Assembly (NCBI GenBank): GCA_963708205.1
Contig: OY970196.1
Span: 2,046,001 to 2,110,000 of the forward strand
Reading direction: 5' to 3'
Source of the DNA: CAVYTF01 sp963708205
GTDB lineage: Bacteria > Bacteroidota > Bacteroidia > Chitinophagales > Chitinophagaceae
Length of the DNA: 64,000 nt
The notes beneath the pieces were generated by a model, which worked only from the letters and a program-made list of their open reading frames with translations, searched no databases and was not told the DNA's origin. The translations under genes were made by a program, and so were the position numbers. This document shows positions 1 through 7,995 of this stretch, piece after piece. Within the stretch, counting starts at the first letter, position 1, and each line of letters starts with the position of its first letter.

Positions 1-525
1 GTTTGCAGTGCCGGTAACAGATGGTTCATCCAACAAAATATTTGCGCCATGAAGAGTTGGTGCAACAAGCTTATAAAAATATAGATCGTTGTTGTATTCT
101 AATTTTGCTCCCAATTTTTCAAAACCAATAATATGTGTATCTAATCTTCTTCTTCCTATTTTGTCACCGCCGGGTTTTGGAATATATGCTTTTTTTAAAC
201 GCGCGAGCATAGGACCGGCGATCATTACGCTGCCACGAAGACGTGCACTTTTCTTGCGAAATGTTTCTGAAGCGAGATAATCTTCATCAATATTATTTGC
301 CTGAAAAATAACAGTGTCAGGAGAAACACGATTTATTTTTACACCAATATCTGCTAATAATTCAATTAGTAAATTAACATCTAAAATGTCTGGAATGTTT
401 GTAACCGTTACTTCTTCGGGCGTTAGCAACACTGCAGAAATAATTTGCAGCGCTTCATTTTTTGCACCCTGCGGAGTTATTTCTCCCTGTAATTTTTTGC
501 CACCCTTTACTTCAAATGATGCCAT
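1..525 (-). CDS. murA: UDP-N-acetylglucosamine 1-carboxyvinyltransferase, N-terminal part (runs off the window)
   Basis: First committed step of peptidoglycan synthesis: transfers enolpyruvate from PEP to UDP-GlcNAc in the cytoplasm. I read 175 codons from the ATG at 525 down to the edge; the C-terminal 60 percent lies outside. The start MASFEVKGGK, the KNEAL motif around residue 22 (substrate-binding Lys/Asn of the family) and the loop KPGGDKIGRRRLDTHI identify MurA. In that loop the usual catalytic/fosfomycin-target Cys (GGCAIG in E. coli) is Asp121, codon at 163-165. The gene follows a DUF4290 gene on the same strand, separated by a terminator, so it probably has its own promoter. Confidence 0.95.
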   Translation of the reverse strand, partial: MASFEVKGGKKLQGEITPQGAKNEALQIISAVLLTPEEVTVTNIPDILDVNLLIELLADIGVKINRVSPDTVIFQANNIDEDYLASETFRKKSARLRGSVMIAGPMLARLKKAYIPKPGGDKIGRRRLDTHIIGFEKLGAKLEYNNDLYFYKLVAPTLHGANILLDEPSVTGTAN

Positions 526-552
526 TTATTTTAATTAAAAAATTAAGTAACG

Positions 553-581
553 AAAATAAAAAAGCCAACCGATAGTTGGCT
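553..581 (-). terminator. Rho-independent terminator after the DUF4290 gene
   Basis: Read on the minus strand, AGCCAAC pairs with GTTGGCT across a short loop and is followed by a T-rich run (TTTTTTATTTT). It lies between the DUF4290 stop and the murA start, so it ends the upstream transcript. Confidence 0.75.
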
Positions 582-625
582 CATAAATATAATTTGATTT
601 TCTCTTTTAGAAAATTATAAAAGAT

Positions 626-1366
626 TTATTTAAAACGTTTTTTGAAATTCTGCGGACGATTACCATTATTATTTCTGTTATCGCGAGGCGCGTTGTTGCG
701 TGTATTACCATTGCCGATTCTGTTATCGCCGCTGCCTCTGTTATTGTTATCACGCGAATTATTATTTCGCGCAAAATTTCTACGCCCTCCATTGTTTCGC
801 GGATATTCATCTGATTCAATAACAGCGGGACGATGTTTAATATATGGTGTGTTGCTGAATTCAAGCTTGCCGCCTGTTATCACATTCATTTCAGTGCGAA
901 TGCCATCATCATGCACCAACTCTTTATGCCAATTGCTATAAACAAGTTTCATGTAATATGCAATTGAGTTTGCAAAACCTTCTTTCTTTTTAGGATCTGC
1001 TTCATTTAATGCCTTATCAATCACGATCTCAATATTTTTTCCTAAATGAGAAAATTTTGGATGCCTTTTAGGATAAGGGAGTGGATCCGGTTTTGCTTTG
1101 TAAGTTTCCTTTTGAGGAATTGGATAGGGGCTTTTTACATCGAGCTTAAAATTGCTGATGAAAAAAAGATGATCCCAAAGCATGTGACGGAAATCTTCAA
1201 CATTTTTCAAATGTGGGTTTAGTAATCCCATCAATTCTATCAACACCTGCGCCTGTTGCTGGCGCTTATCTGTATCTTCAATCGTTAATATATATTCTAC
1301 CATTTTTTGAATATGCCTTCCATACTCGCGCATACTCAAATGGTTTCTTGCCGTATTATATTCCAT
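626..1366 (-). CDS. DUF4290 domain protein with Arg/Asn-rich tail
   Basis: 246 residues. The N-terminal ~185 residues (start MEYNTARNHLSMREYGRHIQ, then helical segments and a PYPKRHPKFSHLG stretch) match my memory of DUF4290, a Bacteroidota-restricted family of unknown function often found just upstream of murA. The last ~60 residues are low complexity, dominated by Arg, Asn and Gly (RNNN, NNRGSGDN types), and end in a basic KKRFK. Such tails resemble RGG/RN-rich RNA-binding regions, which is inference only. No signal peptide, so cytoplasmic. A terminator separates it from murA. Function unknown. Confidence 0.8.
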   Translation of the reverse strand: MEYNTARNHLSMREYGRHIQKMVEYILTIEDTDKRQQQAQVLIELMGLLNPHLKNVEDFRHMLWDHLFFISNFKLDVKSPYPIPQKETYKAKPDPLPYPKRHPKFSHLGKNIEIVIDKALNEADPKKKEGFANSIAYYMKLVYSNWHKELVHDDGIRTEMNVITGGKLEFSNTPYIKHRPAVIESDEYPRNNGGRRNFARNNNSRDNNNRGSGDNRIGNGNTRNNAPRDNRNNNGNRPQNFKKRFK

Positions 1367-1451
1367 GTAAATTTTTATGAAGCGAAGGTAACAAACGTTT
1401 TTTGTTTATGCTTATTATCTGTAAAATCAAGTTTTATGTGTATGAATTTTT

Positions 1452-3011
1452 TTATGATTTACTCACCATTTTTACAACAGGCACAATCATTTCTTCCAAA
1501 CTAACGCCGCCATGCTGAAAAGTATTTTTATAATAATTGACGTAATGATTGTAATTGTTTGGATAACACAAAAAGCCATCTTCTTTAGCAAAAATAAAAG
1601 ATGAATTTACATTTGGAACCGGCAAACCGGCGCTGCGCGGCTCTTTGAAGACAAGCACATCTTTTGCATCGTAATTTAAATTTCGTCCGTGTTTATAACG
1701 AAGATTAGTTGTTGTTTGTTTATCACCGATAACACGATGCGGCGTTTTTACGCGCACACTTCCATGATCAGTTGCAAGAACAAGATTGATTTTTTTATCA
1801 GCAATTTTTTTTAATGCCTGGTGCAAAGGACTATGTTCAAACCAACTTTTTGTGATGCTTCTGTAGCTTGTTTCATCGCCTGCCAATTCTTTCAACACTT
1901 CCATTTCAGTTCTTGCATGGCTCATCATATCTACAAAATTGTAGATGATAATATTAAGATCGTTGTTGAGTAAATTATGAATATTATTTATCAATAATTG
2001 CCCATCGTTGTTGTGTGTGATTTTTGTGTAAGAATATTTAATGTCTTCACGTTTTAAACGCTTTAACTGACCTTTAAAAAATTCTTCTTCAAATAAATTT
2101 TTGCCACCTTCTTCATCGTCATTTTTCCATTCCTGCAAATAATGTTTTTCTATATCAACCGGAAGCATTCCTGCAAAAATTGCATTGCGGCAATATTGCG
2201 TTGCTGTTGGTAAAATGCTATAAAAAGTTTCTTCTTCTAAAATTCTAAAACTATCTTCAAAAATTGGTTGAATTGCTTTCCATTGATCGAAGCGTAAATT
2301 ATCAATCAAAATAAAAAATGTTGGTATTCCTTTTTCGACGTGAGGCAATACTTTCCGCTTGATCAAATTATGGCTCATCACAGGCGCAGCAATGGTTTTA
2401 GGGTCGAGCCATGATGTATAATTTTTACTGATAAACTTAAAAAATTCAGTGTTTGCTTCCTGTTTTTGCGTTTGAAAAACTTCGCGCATTTCAGGGCTGT
2501 CGCTCTTTTCCATTTCAAGTTCCCAGTACACTAATTTTTTATAAATATCCATCCACTCATTATGGTTTGGATTACTGTTCAACGCCATGAATAAATTGCG
2601 AAATTGCTGTTGATATGCTGTCGTAGTTTTTTCAGCAACGAGACGTTTATTGTCAATTATTTTTTTCAAACTTAAAAGCACCTGGTTTGGATTAACCGGC
2701 TTGATAAGATAATCGGCAATCTGGCTGCCGATTGCATCATCCATTAAATTTTCTGTCTCATTTTTTGTTATCAAAACAATGGGAACGCGCTGTTGTATCT
2801 CTTTTATTTTAGACAAGGTTTCAAGTCCTGTTATTCCAGGCATAGTTTCATCAAGCAAAACAACATCAATATTATTTTCCTTTACAAAATCAATTGCTTC
2901 AAAACCATTTGTAAGAGTGTGTACTTCATAACCTTTTGATTCTAAAAAAAGTTTTTGAGATTGCAAACTTTCTATTTCATCATCAACCCAGAGTATCGTT
3001 GCTAAAGCCAT
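1452..3011 (-). CDS. porX: PorX-type response regulator with PglZ domain
   Basis: 519 residues, about the length of Porphyromonas PorX, the regulator of type IX secretion. Residues 1-120 are a receiver domain: acidic pair D10/D11, phospho-acceptor D54 in LLDETMPG, conserved K104 in IKPVNP. The rest is a PglZ domain of the alkaline-phosphatase fold: D237 in ILIDNLRFD, T271 in PTATQYCRN, NFVDMMSHA and ATDHGS carry likely metal ligands. PorX family members are zinc phosphodiesterases acting on oligonucleotides (established knowledge). It lacks a DNA-binding domain. The partner kinase PorY is not in this window. Divergent from the HD-domain gene at 3134. Confidence 0.93.
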   Translation of the reverse strand: MALATILWVDDEIESLQSQKLFLESKGYEVHTLTNGFEAIDFVKENNIDVVLLDETMPGITGLETLSKIKEIQQRVPIVLITKNETENLMDDAIGSQIADYLIKPVNPNQVLLSLKKIIDNKRLVAEKTTTAYQQQFRNLFMALNSNPNHNEWMDIYKKLVYWELEMEKSDSPEMREVFQTQKQEANTEFFKFISKNYTSWLDPKTIAAPVMSHNLIKRKVLPHVEKGIPTFFILIDNLRFDQWKAIQPIFEDSFRILEEETFYSILPTATQYCRNAIFAGMLPVDIEKHYLQEWKNDDEEGGKNLFEEEFFKGQLKRLKREDIKYSYTKITHNNDGQLLINNIHNLLNNDLNIIIYNFVDMMSHARTEMEVLKELAGDETSYRSITKSWFEHSPLHQALKKIADKKINLVLATDHGSVRVKTPHRVIGDKQTTTNLRYKHGRNLNYDAKDVLVFKEPRSAGLPVPNVNSSFIFAKEDGFLCYPNNYNHYVNYYKNTFQHGGVSLEEMIVPVVKMVSKS

Positions 3012-3096
3012 TTTATTTTTTTATTTTTTTTTGATGCTTAAAAAAAACACCACTCATACAAATCTCTTCTTTTTAAAATTGCCGCATTACATTTTG

Positions 3097-3104
3097 TAGT
3101 TTTG
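3097..3104 (+). promoter_or_regulatory. Promoter -7 element (TAGTTTTG) for the HD-domain gene
   Basis: Matches the Bacteroidota -7 consensus TAnnTTTG, 29 bases before the ATG at 3134. No well-spaced -33 TTTG was found, so the call rests on the -7 element. Confidence 0.5.
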
Positions 3105-3133
3105 CGCTTTTAATTTAACAAAGCGGCAACAAG

Positions 3134-4348
3134 ATGGCAGAAAAACAAAAGATCATCAACGATCCTGTTTATGGTTTTGTCACAATATCTCATCCGCTTA
3201 TTTTCAAAATTATTTCTCATCCTTATTATCAACGTTTGCGGCGCATCAATCAAATGGCGCTTGCACAGTTGGTTTATCCCGGCGCAACACACACACGTTT
3301 GCATCATTCGCTTGGCGCATATCATCTCATGTGTCTTGCAATTAGTGAATTGAAAAATAAAAATATTGAGATTACACTTGAAGAAGAAATTGCCTCGAAA
3401 GCCGCGATATTACTGCATGATATTGGTCACGGACCTTTTTCGCACGCGCTTGAAAACATCATGCTGCCCAATATTAATCATGAAGATTTGAGCATTGCCA
3501 TTATGAAAAAAATGAATGAAGAATTTCATGGTGAATTAGATCTTGCAATAAAAATTTTTACGGGCAATTATGATAAACTTTTTCTGCAACAATTAATCAG
3601 TGGACAACTTGATGTGGACAGAATGGATTACCTCACGCGCGACAGTTTTTATACAGGTGTAAGCGAAGGTGTTATCGGTTACGGACGCATTTTAAAAATG
3701 CTTACTGTGCATGAAGGAAAATTAATGATTGAAGAAAAAGGAATTTATAGTGTTGAAAAATTTTTAGTTGCACGAAGACAAATGTACTGGCAGGTTTATC
3801 TGCATAAAACTGTTTTGTCTGCAGAAAAAATGCTGGTGAAAATTATGGAAAGGGCAAGAGAAATATTTAATGCTGATGATAAAAAAATTATTACAAATAC
3901 TGCCCTTGATTATTTTTTTCTATTGGATTTTATAGAAATAAATAATACGACGATTGCCCAATTTTGCAGCCTGGACGATGTTGATATAATTTATGCCATC
4001 AAACGCTGGAGCAAGCACCCTGACATGGTTTTATCAACTTTATGCAGGAGTATTTTAAAAAGAAATTTATACAAATGCAAAATTCAATCAGAGCCATTTG
4101 ATGAAATTATTATTCAGGAAAGAAGAAAATTTTTAATGCAAAAAAATAACTTAACAGAAACCGAAGCAACCTATTTTATTTTCAGCGGAGCAACCTCAAT
4201 TACAATGTATCAATCTGTTGATGAGCGCATAAATATTTTATTTAAAGATGGAACTGTGCAAGACATTGCAGATATTGATAACGCGCTTATTCATCAAACA
4301 ATATCATCACCCGTAAAAAAATTTTACATTTGCGAATTGAGTGATTAA
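3134..4348 (+). CDS. HD-domain phosphohydrolase
   Basis: 404 residues. Metal-binding HD motifs are present: H57/H58 in RLHHSLGAYH, H95-D96 in LLHDIGHGPFSHALE, and the later DVDRMDYLTRDS segment. This layout matches the YdhJ/SAMHD1-like HD superfamily found beside lpxD in many Bacteroidota. Substrate cannot be read from sequence; dNTPs or a nucleotide second messenger are possibilities. Cytoplasmic, no membrane segment. It ends 54 bases before lpxD, with no terminator between them, so it probably heads the lipid A operon. The start follows a TAnnTTTG element. Confidence 0.85.
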   Translation: MAEKQKIINDPVYGFVTISHPLIFKIISHPYYQRLRRINQMALAQLVYPGATHTRLHHSLGAYHLMCLAISELKNKNIEITLEEEIASKAAILLHDIGHGPFSHALENIMLPNINHEDLSIAIMKKMNEEFHGELDLAIKIFTGNYDKLFLQQLISGQLDVDRMDYLTRDSFYTGVSEGVIGYGRILKMLTVHEGKLMIEEKGIYSVEKFLVARRQMYWQVYLHKTVLSAEKMLVKIMERAREIFNADDKKIITNTALDYFFLLDFIEINNTTIAQFCSLDDVDIIYAIKRWSKHPDMVLSTLCRSILKRNLYKCKIQSEPFDEIIIQERRKFLMQKNNLTETEATYFIFSGATSITMYQSVDERINILFKDGTVQDIADIDNALIHQTISSPVKKFYICELSD

Positions 4349-4402
4349 TGCCTTTTAAACTTTTTGCAAGTTTACTACTCAAAAAAATGTGATAATTTAA
4401 TT

Positions 4403-5455
4403 ATGCAATTCAGCGCAGCGCAAATAGCAAGTATAATAGGTGGTGAAATTGAAGGCGATGCGTCAGCAAGCGTAACATCTTTTGGCAAAATTGAAGAAGC
4501 AAAAAATGGTCAGCTTGCATTTTTGGCAAATCCCAAATACGAAGGATTTCTTTACACAACAAAGGCTTCTGTTGTAATTATCAATAATTCTCTGGAGTTA
4601 AAAAAGAGCGTATCATCTACGCTTATTCGTGTGCCCGATGCATATACTGCTTTCACTTTATTGTTGCAAAAATATGAGGCGATGTCAACAGTGAATTTAA
4701 GCGGTATTCAGCAGCCCTGTTATATTTCAGCCTCTGCAAAGATTGAAGAAGATGTATATGTTGGTGCATTTGTTTTTATTGGAGAAAATGTTTGCATTGC
4801 AAAAAATGTAAAATTATTTCCCGGCGCTTTTATCGGAAATAATGTAAGGATTGATGAAAATTCAATCATTCATCCGGGTGTAAAAATTTACCATGATTGT
4901 ATCATCGGAAAAAATGTAATCATTCACGCAGGAACTGTTATTGGTGGTGATGGCTTTGGTTTTGCTCCGCAGGCGGATGGCAGTTATAAAAAAGTACCGC
5001 AGATAGGTAATGTAATAATTGAGGATTTGGTTGAAATAGGCACCAATGTTGCCATTGACCGCGCTACCATTGGTTCTACAATTATAAGAAGAGGCGCAAA
5101 ACTCGACAACCTCGCACATATTGCGCATAATGTTGAGATAGGAATTGATACGGTTATTGCTGCGCAGGTCGGCATTAGCGGCAGCACAAAAATTGGCAAC
5201 CAGGTAATGATTGGCGGCCAGGCAGGTCTTGTGGGTCATATTCAAATTGCTGATGGAAGTAAAATAAATGCACAAAGTGGCGTTAGTAAATCTATCAAAT
5301 CACCAAAGGCTGCAGTTACCGGTTCACCAGCTTATGAATACACAAGCGCATTACGCAGCCAAGCTGTAAGCCGCAATCTGCCTGAATTAGAGAAGAGATT
5401 AGCTTACCTGGAAAAACTTGTGCAACAATTAATTTCCGAAAAAATTAGTGTTTAA
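4403..5455 (+). CDS. lpxD: UDP-3-O-acylglucosamine N-acyltransferase
   Basis: Third step of lipid A synthesis: N-acylates UDP-3-O-acyl-glucosamine from acyl-ACP. About 350 residues, the usual length. The N-terminal uridine-binding domain (start MQFSAAQIASIIGG) is followed by left-handed beta-helix hexapeptide repeats ([IV]GxxVxI) and a C-terminal helix (ELEKRLAYLEKLVQQL). The likely catalytic His lies in NLAHIAHNVEIG. I chose the ATG at 4403; a TTG at 4364 would add 13 residues unlike the family. Followed by lpxC-fabZ and lpxA. Confidence 0.95.
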   Translation: MQFSAAQIASIIGGEIEGDASASVTSFGKIEEAKNGQLAFLANPKYEGFLYTTKASVVIINNSLELKKSVSSTLIRVPDAYTAFTLLLQKYEAMSTVNLSGIQQPCYISASAKIEEDVYVGAFVFIGENVCIAKNVKLFPGAFIGNNVRIDENSIIHPGVKIYHDCIIGKNVIIHAGTVIGGDGFGFAPQADGSYKKVPQIGNVIIEDLVEIGTNVAIDRATIGSTIIRRGAKLDNLAHIAHNVEIGIDTVIAAQVGISGSTKIGNQVMIGGQAGLVGHIQIADGSKINAQSGVSKSIKSPKAAVTGSPAYEYTSALRSQAVSRNLPELEKRLAYLEKLVQQLISEKISV

Positions 5456-5487
5456 TTCTTTTTCAATTTCAATTCTTTTTCAAATCT

Positions 5488-5495
5488 TATTTTTG
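5488..5495 (+). promoter_or_regulatory. Promoter -7 element (TATTTTTG) for lpxC-fabZ
   Basis: TAnnTTTG match in the 91-base gap between lpxD and lpxC-fabZ, 51 bases before the ATG. It suggests an internal promoter for lpxC-fabZ-lpxA in addition to read-through from lpxD. Confidence 0.5.
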
Positions 5496-5546
5496 CGGAT
5501 ATTTTTTTTAAAAAGTTGGTTTCTCTTCGCTGATTTAATTTAAAAC

Positions 5547-6971
5547 ATGGACAAAAATTTCAACGAGAATAAACAACATACACTTGCATCTGAAATCACT
5601 ATCAGTGGCACAGGCTTGCATACAGGAATTCTTGTTGATATGATTTTAAAACCCGCTAATCCTGGCTTTGGTATTCAATTTCAGCGAACAGATCTTCAAA
5701 ATAAACCCATCATAAAAGCCGATTGCGATCTGGTTACAGATACAAGTCGTGGAACCACTTTACAGCAAGGCGAAGCAAAAATTGCTACTGTTGAGCATTT
5801 ATTGGCAGCACTTGTAGGAATGGGCATTGACAATACTTTGATTGAATTAAATGGTCCCGAAATTCCTATTATTGACGGCAGCTCAGAGCCGTTTGTTGAG
5901 TTGATAGAAGCAGGTGGAATCGTAGAGCAGGAAGCCACAAAAAATTGGTATAGTATTGATGAAAATATTTTTTATTATGATGATGAGAAGCGTGTAGAAA
6001 TGGTTGCACTGCCATCAATAAATTATCAAATAACCACACTTATTGATTTTAATAGCCCTGTTTTAGGAACACAACATGCCGGCTTAAAAACAATGTCAGA
6101 ATTCAAAAATGAAATTGCACCTTGCCGTACATTTTGCTTTTTGCATGAGCTGGAAACCTTACTGGATAATGATTTGATAAAAGGTGGTGATATAAATAAT
6201 GCAATTGTTATTGTTGATAAACCAGTTGACGCTGAGGAAATGACGAGGCTGGCAAAAGCTTTCAAACGAGACAAAGTAGAAGTTAAAACTGAAGGATATC
6301 TCAACAATCTTGAACTTAGATTTCCCAATGAACCTGCAAGACACAAACTGCTTGATGTTATTGGTGACCTTTCATTAATCGGCTATCCCATTAAAGCAAG
6401 AATAATTGCAAACCGACCCGGACACAGCACTAATATTGAGTTTGCAAAAAAGATAAAACAATACATCAAAAAGAATAAGATTGCATTAAAAAATGTTCCG
6501 GTATATAATCCCGCACAAACGCCGGTCTATAATATTGAAGCAATAGAAAAAACATTACCGCACCGTTATCCCTTTTTATTTGTTGATAAAATAATTGAAC
6601 TAACAGATACCAAAATTGTAGGTATAAAACACATCACTTTTAATGAATGGTTTTTCCAGGGACATTTTCCCGGAAACCCTGTAATGCCGGGTGTTTTGCA
6701 AATAGAAGCGCTTGCGCAAACGGGTGGTATTCTTTGCATTAATGCAAGCCCCGAAGGAAAATATGATACGTATTTTTTAAAGATAGATGACTGCAAATTT
6801 AAAATGATGATTCGTCCCGGTGATACAATGATATTAAAGATGGAATTAGTTGCCCCCATACGCAGAGGCATTTGTGAAATGCGCGGCACTGTTTATGTTG
6901 GCGGCAAAATAGCAACCGAAGCAACGCTTGCAGCACAGATTGTTCGCAGACCAGACCCGGCTGAGCTTTAA
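5547..6971 (+). CDS. lpxC-fabZ: Bifunctional UDP-3-O-acyl-GlcNAc deacetylase / 3-hydroxyacyl-ACP dehydratase
   Basis: 474-residue fusion. Residues 1-310 are LpxC, the zinc deacetylase committing to lipid A: H84 in TVEHLLAAL, H266 and D270 in RHKLLDVIGD, H293 in PGHSTN. Residues ~325-474 are FabZ of fatty-acid synthesis: LPHRYPFLFVDK, active H373 in GHFPGNPVMPG and E387 in QIEALAQ. This fusion is established for Bacteroidota and links the enzymes that draw on the 3-hydroxyacyl-ACP pool. Both catalytic centres look intact. Lies between lpxD and lpxA. Confidence 0.97.
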   Translation: MDKNFNENKQHTLASEITISGTGLHTGILVDMILKPANPGFGIQFQRTDLQNKPIIKADCDLVTDTSRGTTLQQGEAKIATVEHLLAALVGMGIDNTLIELNGPEIPIIDGSSEPFVELIEAGGIVEQEATKNWYSIDENIFYYDDEKRVEMVALPSINYQITTLIDFNSPVLGTQHAGLKTMSEFKNEIAPCRTFCFLHELETLLDNDLIKGGDINNAIVIVDKPVDAEEMTRLAKAFKRDKVEVKTEGYLNNLELRFPNEPARHKLLDVIGDLSLIGYPIKARIIANRPGHSTNIEFAKKIKQYIKKNKIALKNVPVYNPAQTPVYNIEAIEKTLPHRYPFLFVDKIIELTDTKIVGIKHITFNEWFFQGHFPGNPVMPGVLQIEALAQTGGILCINASPEGKYDTYFLKIDDCKFKMMIRPGDTMILKMELVAPIRRGICEMRGTVYVGGKIATEATLAAQIVRRPDPAEL

Positions 6972-6993
6972 GAAAATATTAAATATTAATTTC

Positions 6994-7001
6994 TATTTTT
7001 G
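6994..7001 (+). promoter_or_regulatory. Promoter -7 element (TATTTTTG) for lpxA
   Basis: TAnnTTTG match 23 bases before the lpxA ATG at 7025, in the 53-base gap after lpxC-fabZ. Confidence 0.45.
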
Positions 7002-7024
7002 CACGTTATGGTTAAGTAATTTGA

Positions 7025-7822
7025 ATGATACATCCTCACACATATATTCACCCTAATGCAAAACTTGCACAAAATGTAAAAGTTGATCCTTTCACTGTTA
7101 TTCACGATAATGTCGAGATCGGAGAAGGCACATGGATAGGCAGTAATGTTACTATTATGGAAGGTGCGCGCATTGGAAAAAATTGCCGCATTTTTCCGGG
7201 AGCAGTTCTTTCTGCCATTCCGCAGGATTTAAAATTCAATGGTGAAAAAACTTATATTGAAGTGGGCAATAATACCACGATCCGCGAGTTTGTAACAATA
7301 CACAGAGGCACGACAGACAGGTATAAAACAAAGGTTGGAAACAATTGCCTCATCATGGCATACAGCCATATTGCGCACGATTGCATCATTGGAAACAATT
7401 GCATTATGAGTAACAACTCGCAAATGGCCGGGCATGTTGTAATGGACGACTGGGCGTGGATCGCAGGCGTTTGTGCCATTCATCAATATGTGCATATTGG
7501 TCAACACGCTTATATCGGCGGTGGAAGTTTGGTTGGCAAAGATGTGCCGCCTTATATCAAAGCCGTTCGCACACCATTAAGTTATGGTGGCGTAAATAGT
7601 GTTGGTTTAAAAAGGCGTGGTTTTTCATTAGAACAAATAAATCACATCATAGATATTTACCGGTTCATTTATAATAAAGGAATGAACATTACGCAGGCAC
7701 TTGAATATATTGAAGAAGAATTGCCTGCAAGTGATGAACGCGATGAGATAATTACCTTCATTCGTGAAAGTGACCGCGGCATCATTAAAAGATATACTTC
7801 GAATTCTATTGATGAAGACTGA
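7025..7822 (+). CDS. lpxA: Acyl-ACP:UDP-N-acetylglucosamine O-acyltransferase
   Basis: First enzyme of lipid A synthesis, O-acylating UDP-GlcNAc. 265 residues, normal length. Starts MIHPHTYIHPNAKL, followed by hexapeptide repeats forming a left-handed beta-helix. The family's catalytic His is in YSHIAHDCIIGNN and the GGVNSVGLKRRGF segment is typical of the LpxA C-terminal region. Last gene of the lipid A block; a strong hairpin with T-run follows. Confidence 0.96.
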   Translation: MIHPHTYIHPNAKLAQNVKVDPFTVIHDNVEIGEGTWIGSNVTIMEGARIGKNCRIFPGAVLSAIPQDLKFNGEKTYIEVGNNTTIREFVTIHRGTTDRYKTKVGNNCLIMAYSHIAHDCIIGNNCIMSNNSQMAGHVVMDDWAWIAGVCAIHQYVHIGQHAYIGGGSLVGKDVPPYIKAVRTPLSYGGVNSVGLKRRGFSLEQINHIIDIYRFIYNKGMNITQALEYIEEELPASDERDEIITFIRESDRGIIKRYTSNSIDED

Positions 7823-7830
7823 TCTTTTCC

Positions 7831-7860
7831 AAATTATATAAGTGCTTATATAATTTTTTT
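7831..7860 (+). terminator. Rho-independent terminator after lpxA
   Basis: A perfect 12-bp inverted repeat (AAATTATATAAG / CTTATATAATTT) with a tiny loop, ending in a run of seven T. AT-rich but long; it closes the lipid A operon. Confidence 0.75.
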
Positions 7861-7885
7861 AAAAGTACCATTGAAAGAAGAACCC

Positions 7886-7945
7886 TGAACGGAGCGTCGC
7901 AAGCAAAGCTTCATTTATATTCTGCAGCTCGTCACCAAAAAATCC
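7886..7945 (+). repeat. Dispersed intergenic repeat, subfamily 2, copy 1 (upstream of fumC)
   Basis: Shares a 25-base left block beginning TGAACGGAGCGTCGCAAGC and a right block CAGCTCGTCACCAAAAA with 31164-31228. The 14 bases between the blocks differ in sequence but not in length. It lies between the lpxA terminator and the fumC promoter element, in the same direction as fumC. Confidence 0.8.
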
Positions 7946-7971
7946 TCTTATTTCTACAATCTGCAATCACT

Positions 7972-7979
7972 TATTTTTG
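7972..7979 (+). promoter_or_regulatory. Promoter -7 element (TATTTTTG) for fumC
   Basis: TAnnTTTG match only 16 bases before the fumC ATG at 7996, predicting a 5' leader of about 10 bases or fewer. Confidence 0.5.
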
Positions 7980-7995
7980 CCTTTTAAAATAATGT

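Noticed and set aside
642..941. Leu/Arg-rich open frame on the plus strand opposite the DUF4290 tail
   Set aside because: It mirrors the low-complexity Arg/Asn tail of the real gene and has no signal or homology.
4862..5275. Long antisense frame inside lpxD
   Set aside because: Overlaps a clearly conserved gene; hexapeptide-repeat genes often leave open antisense frames.
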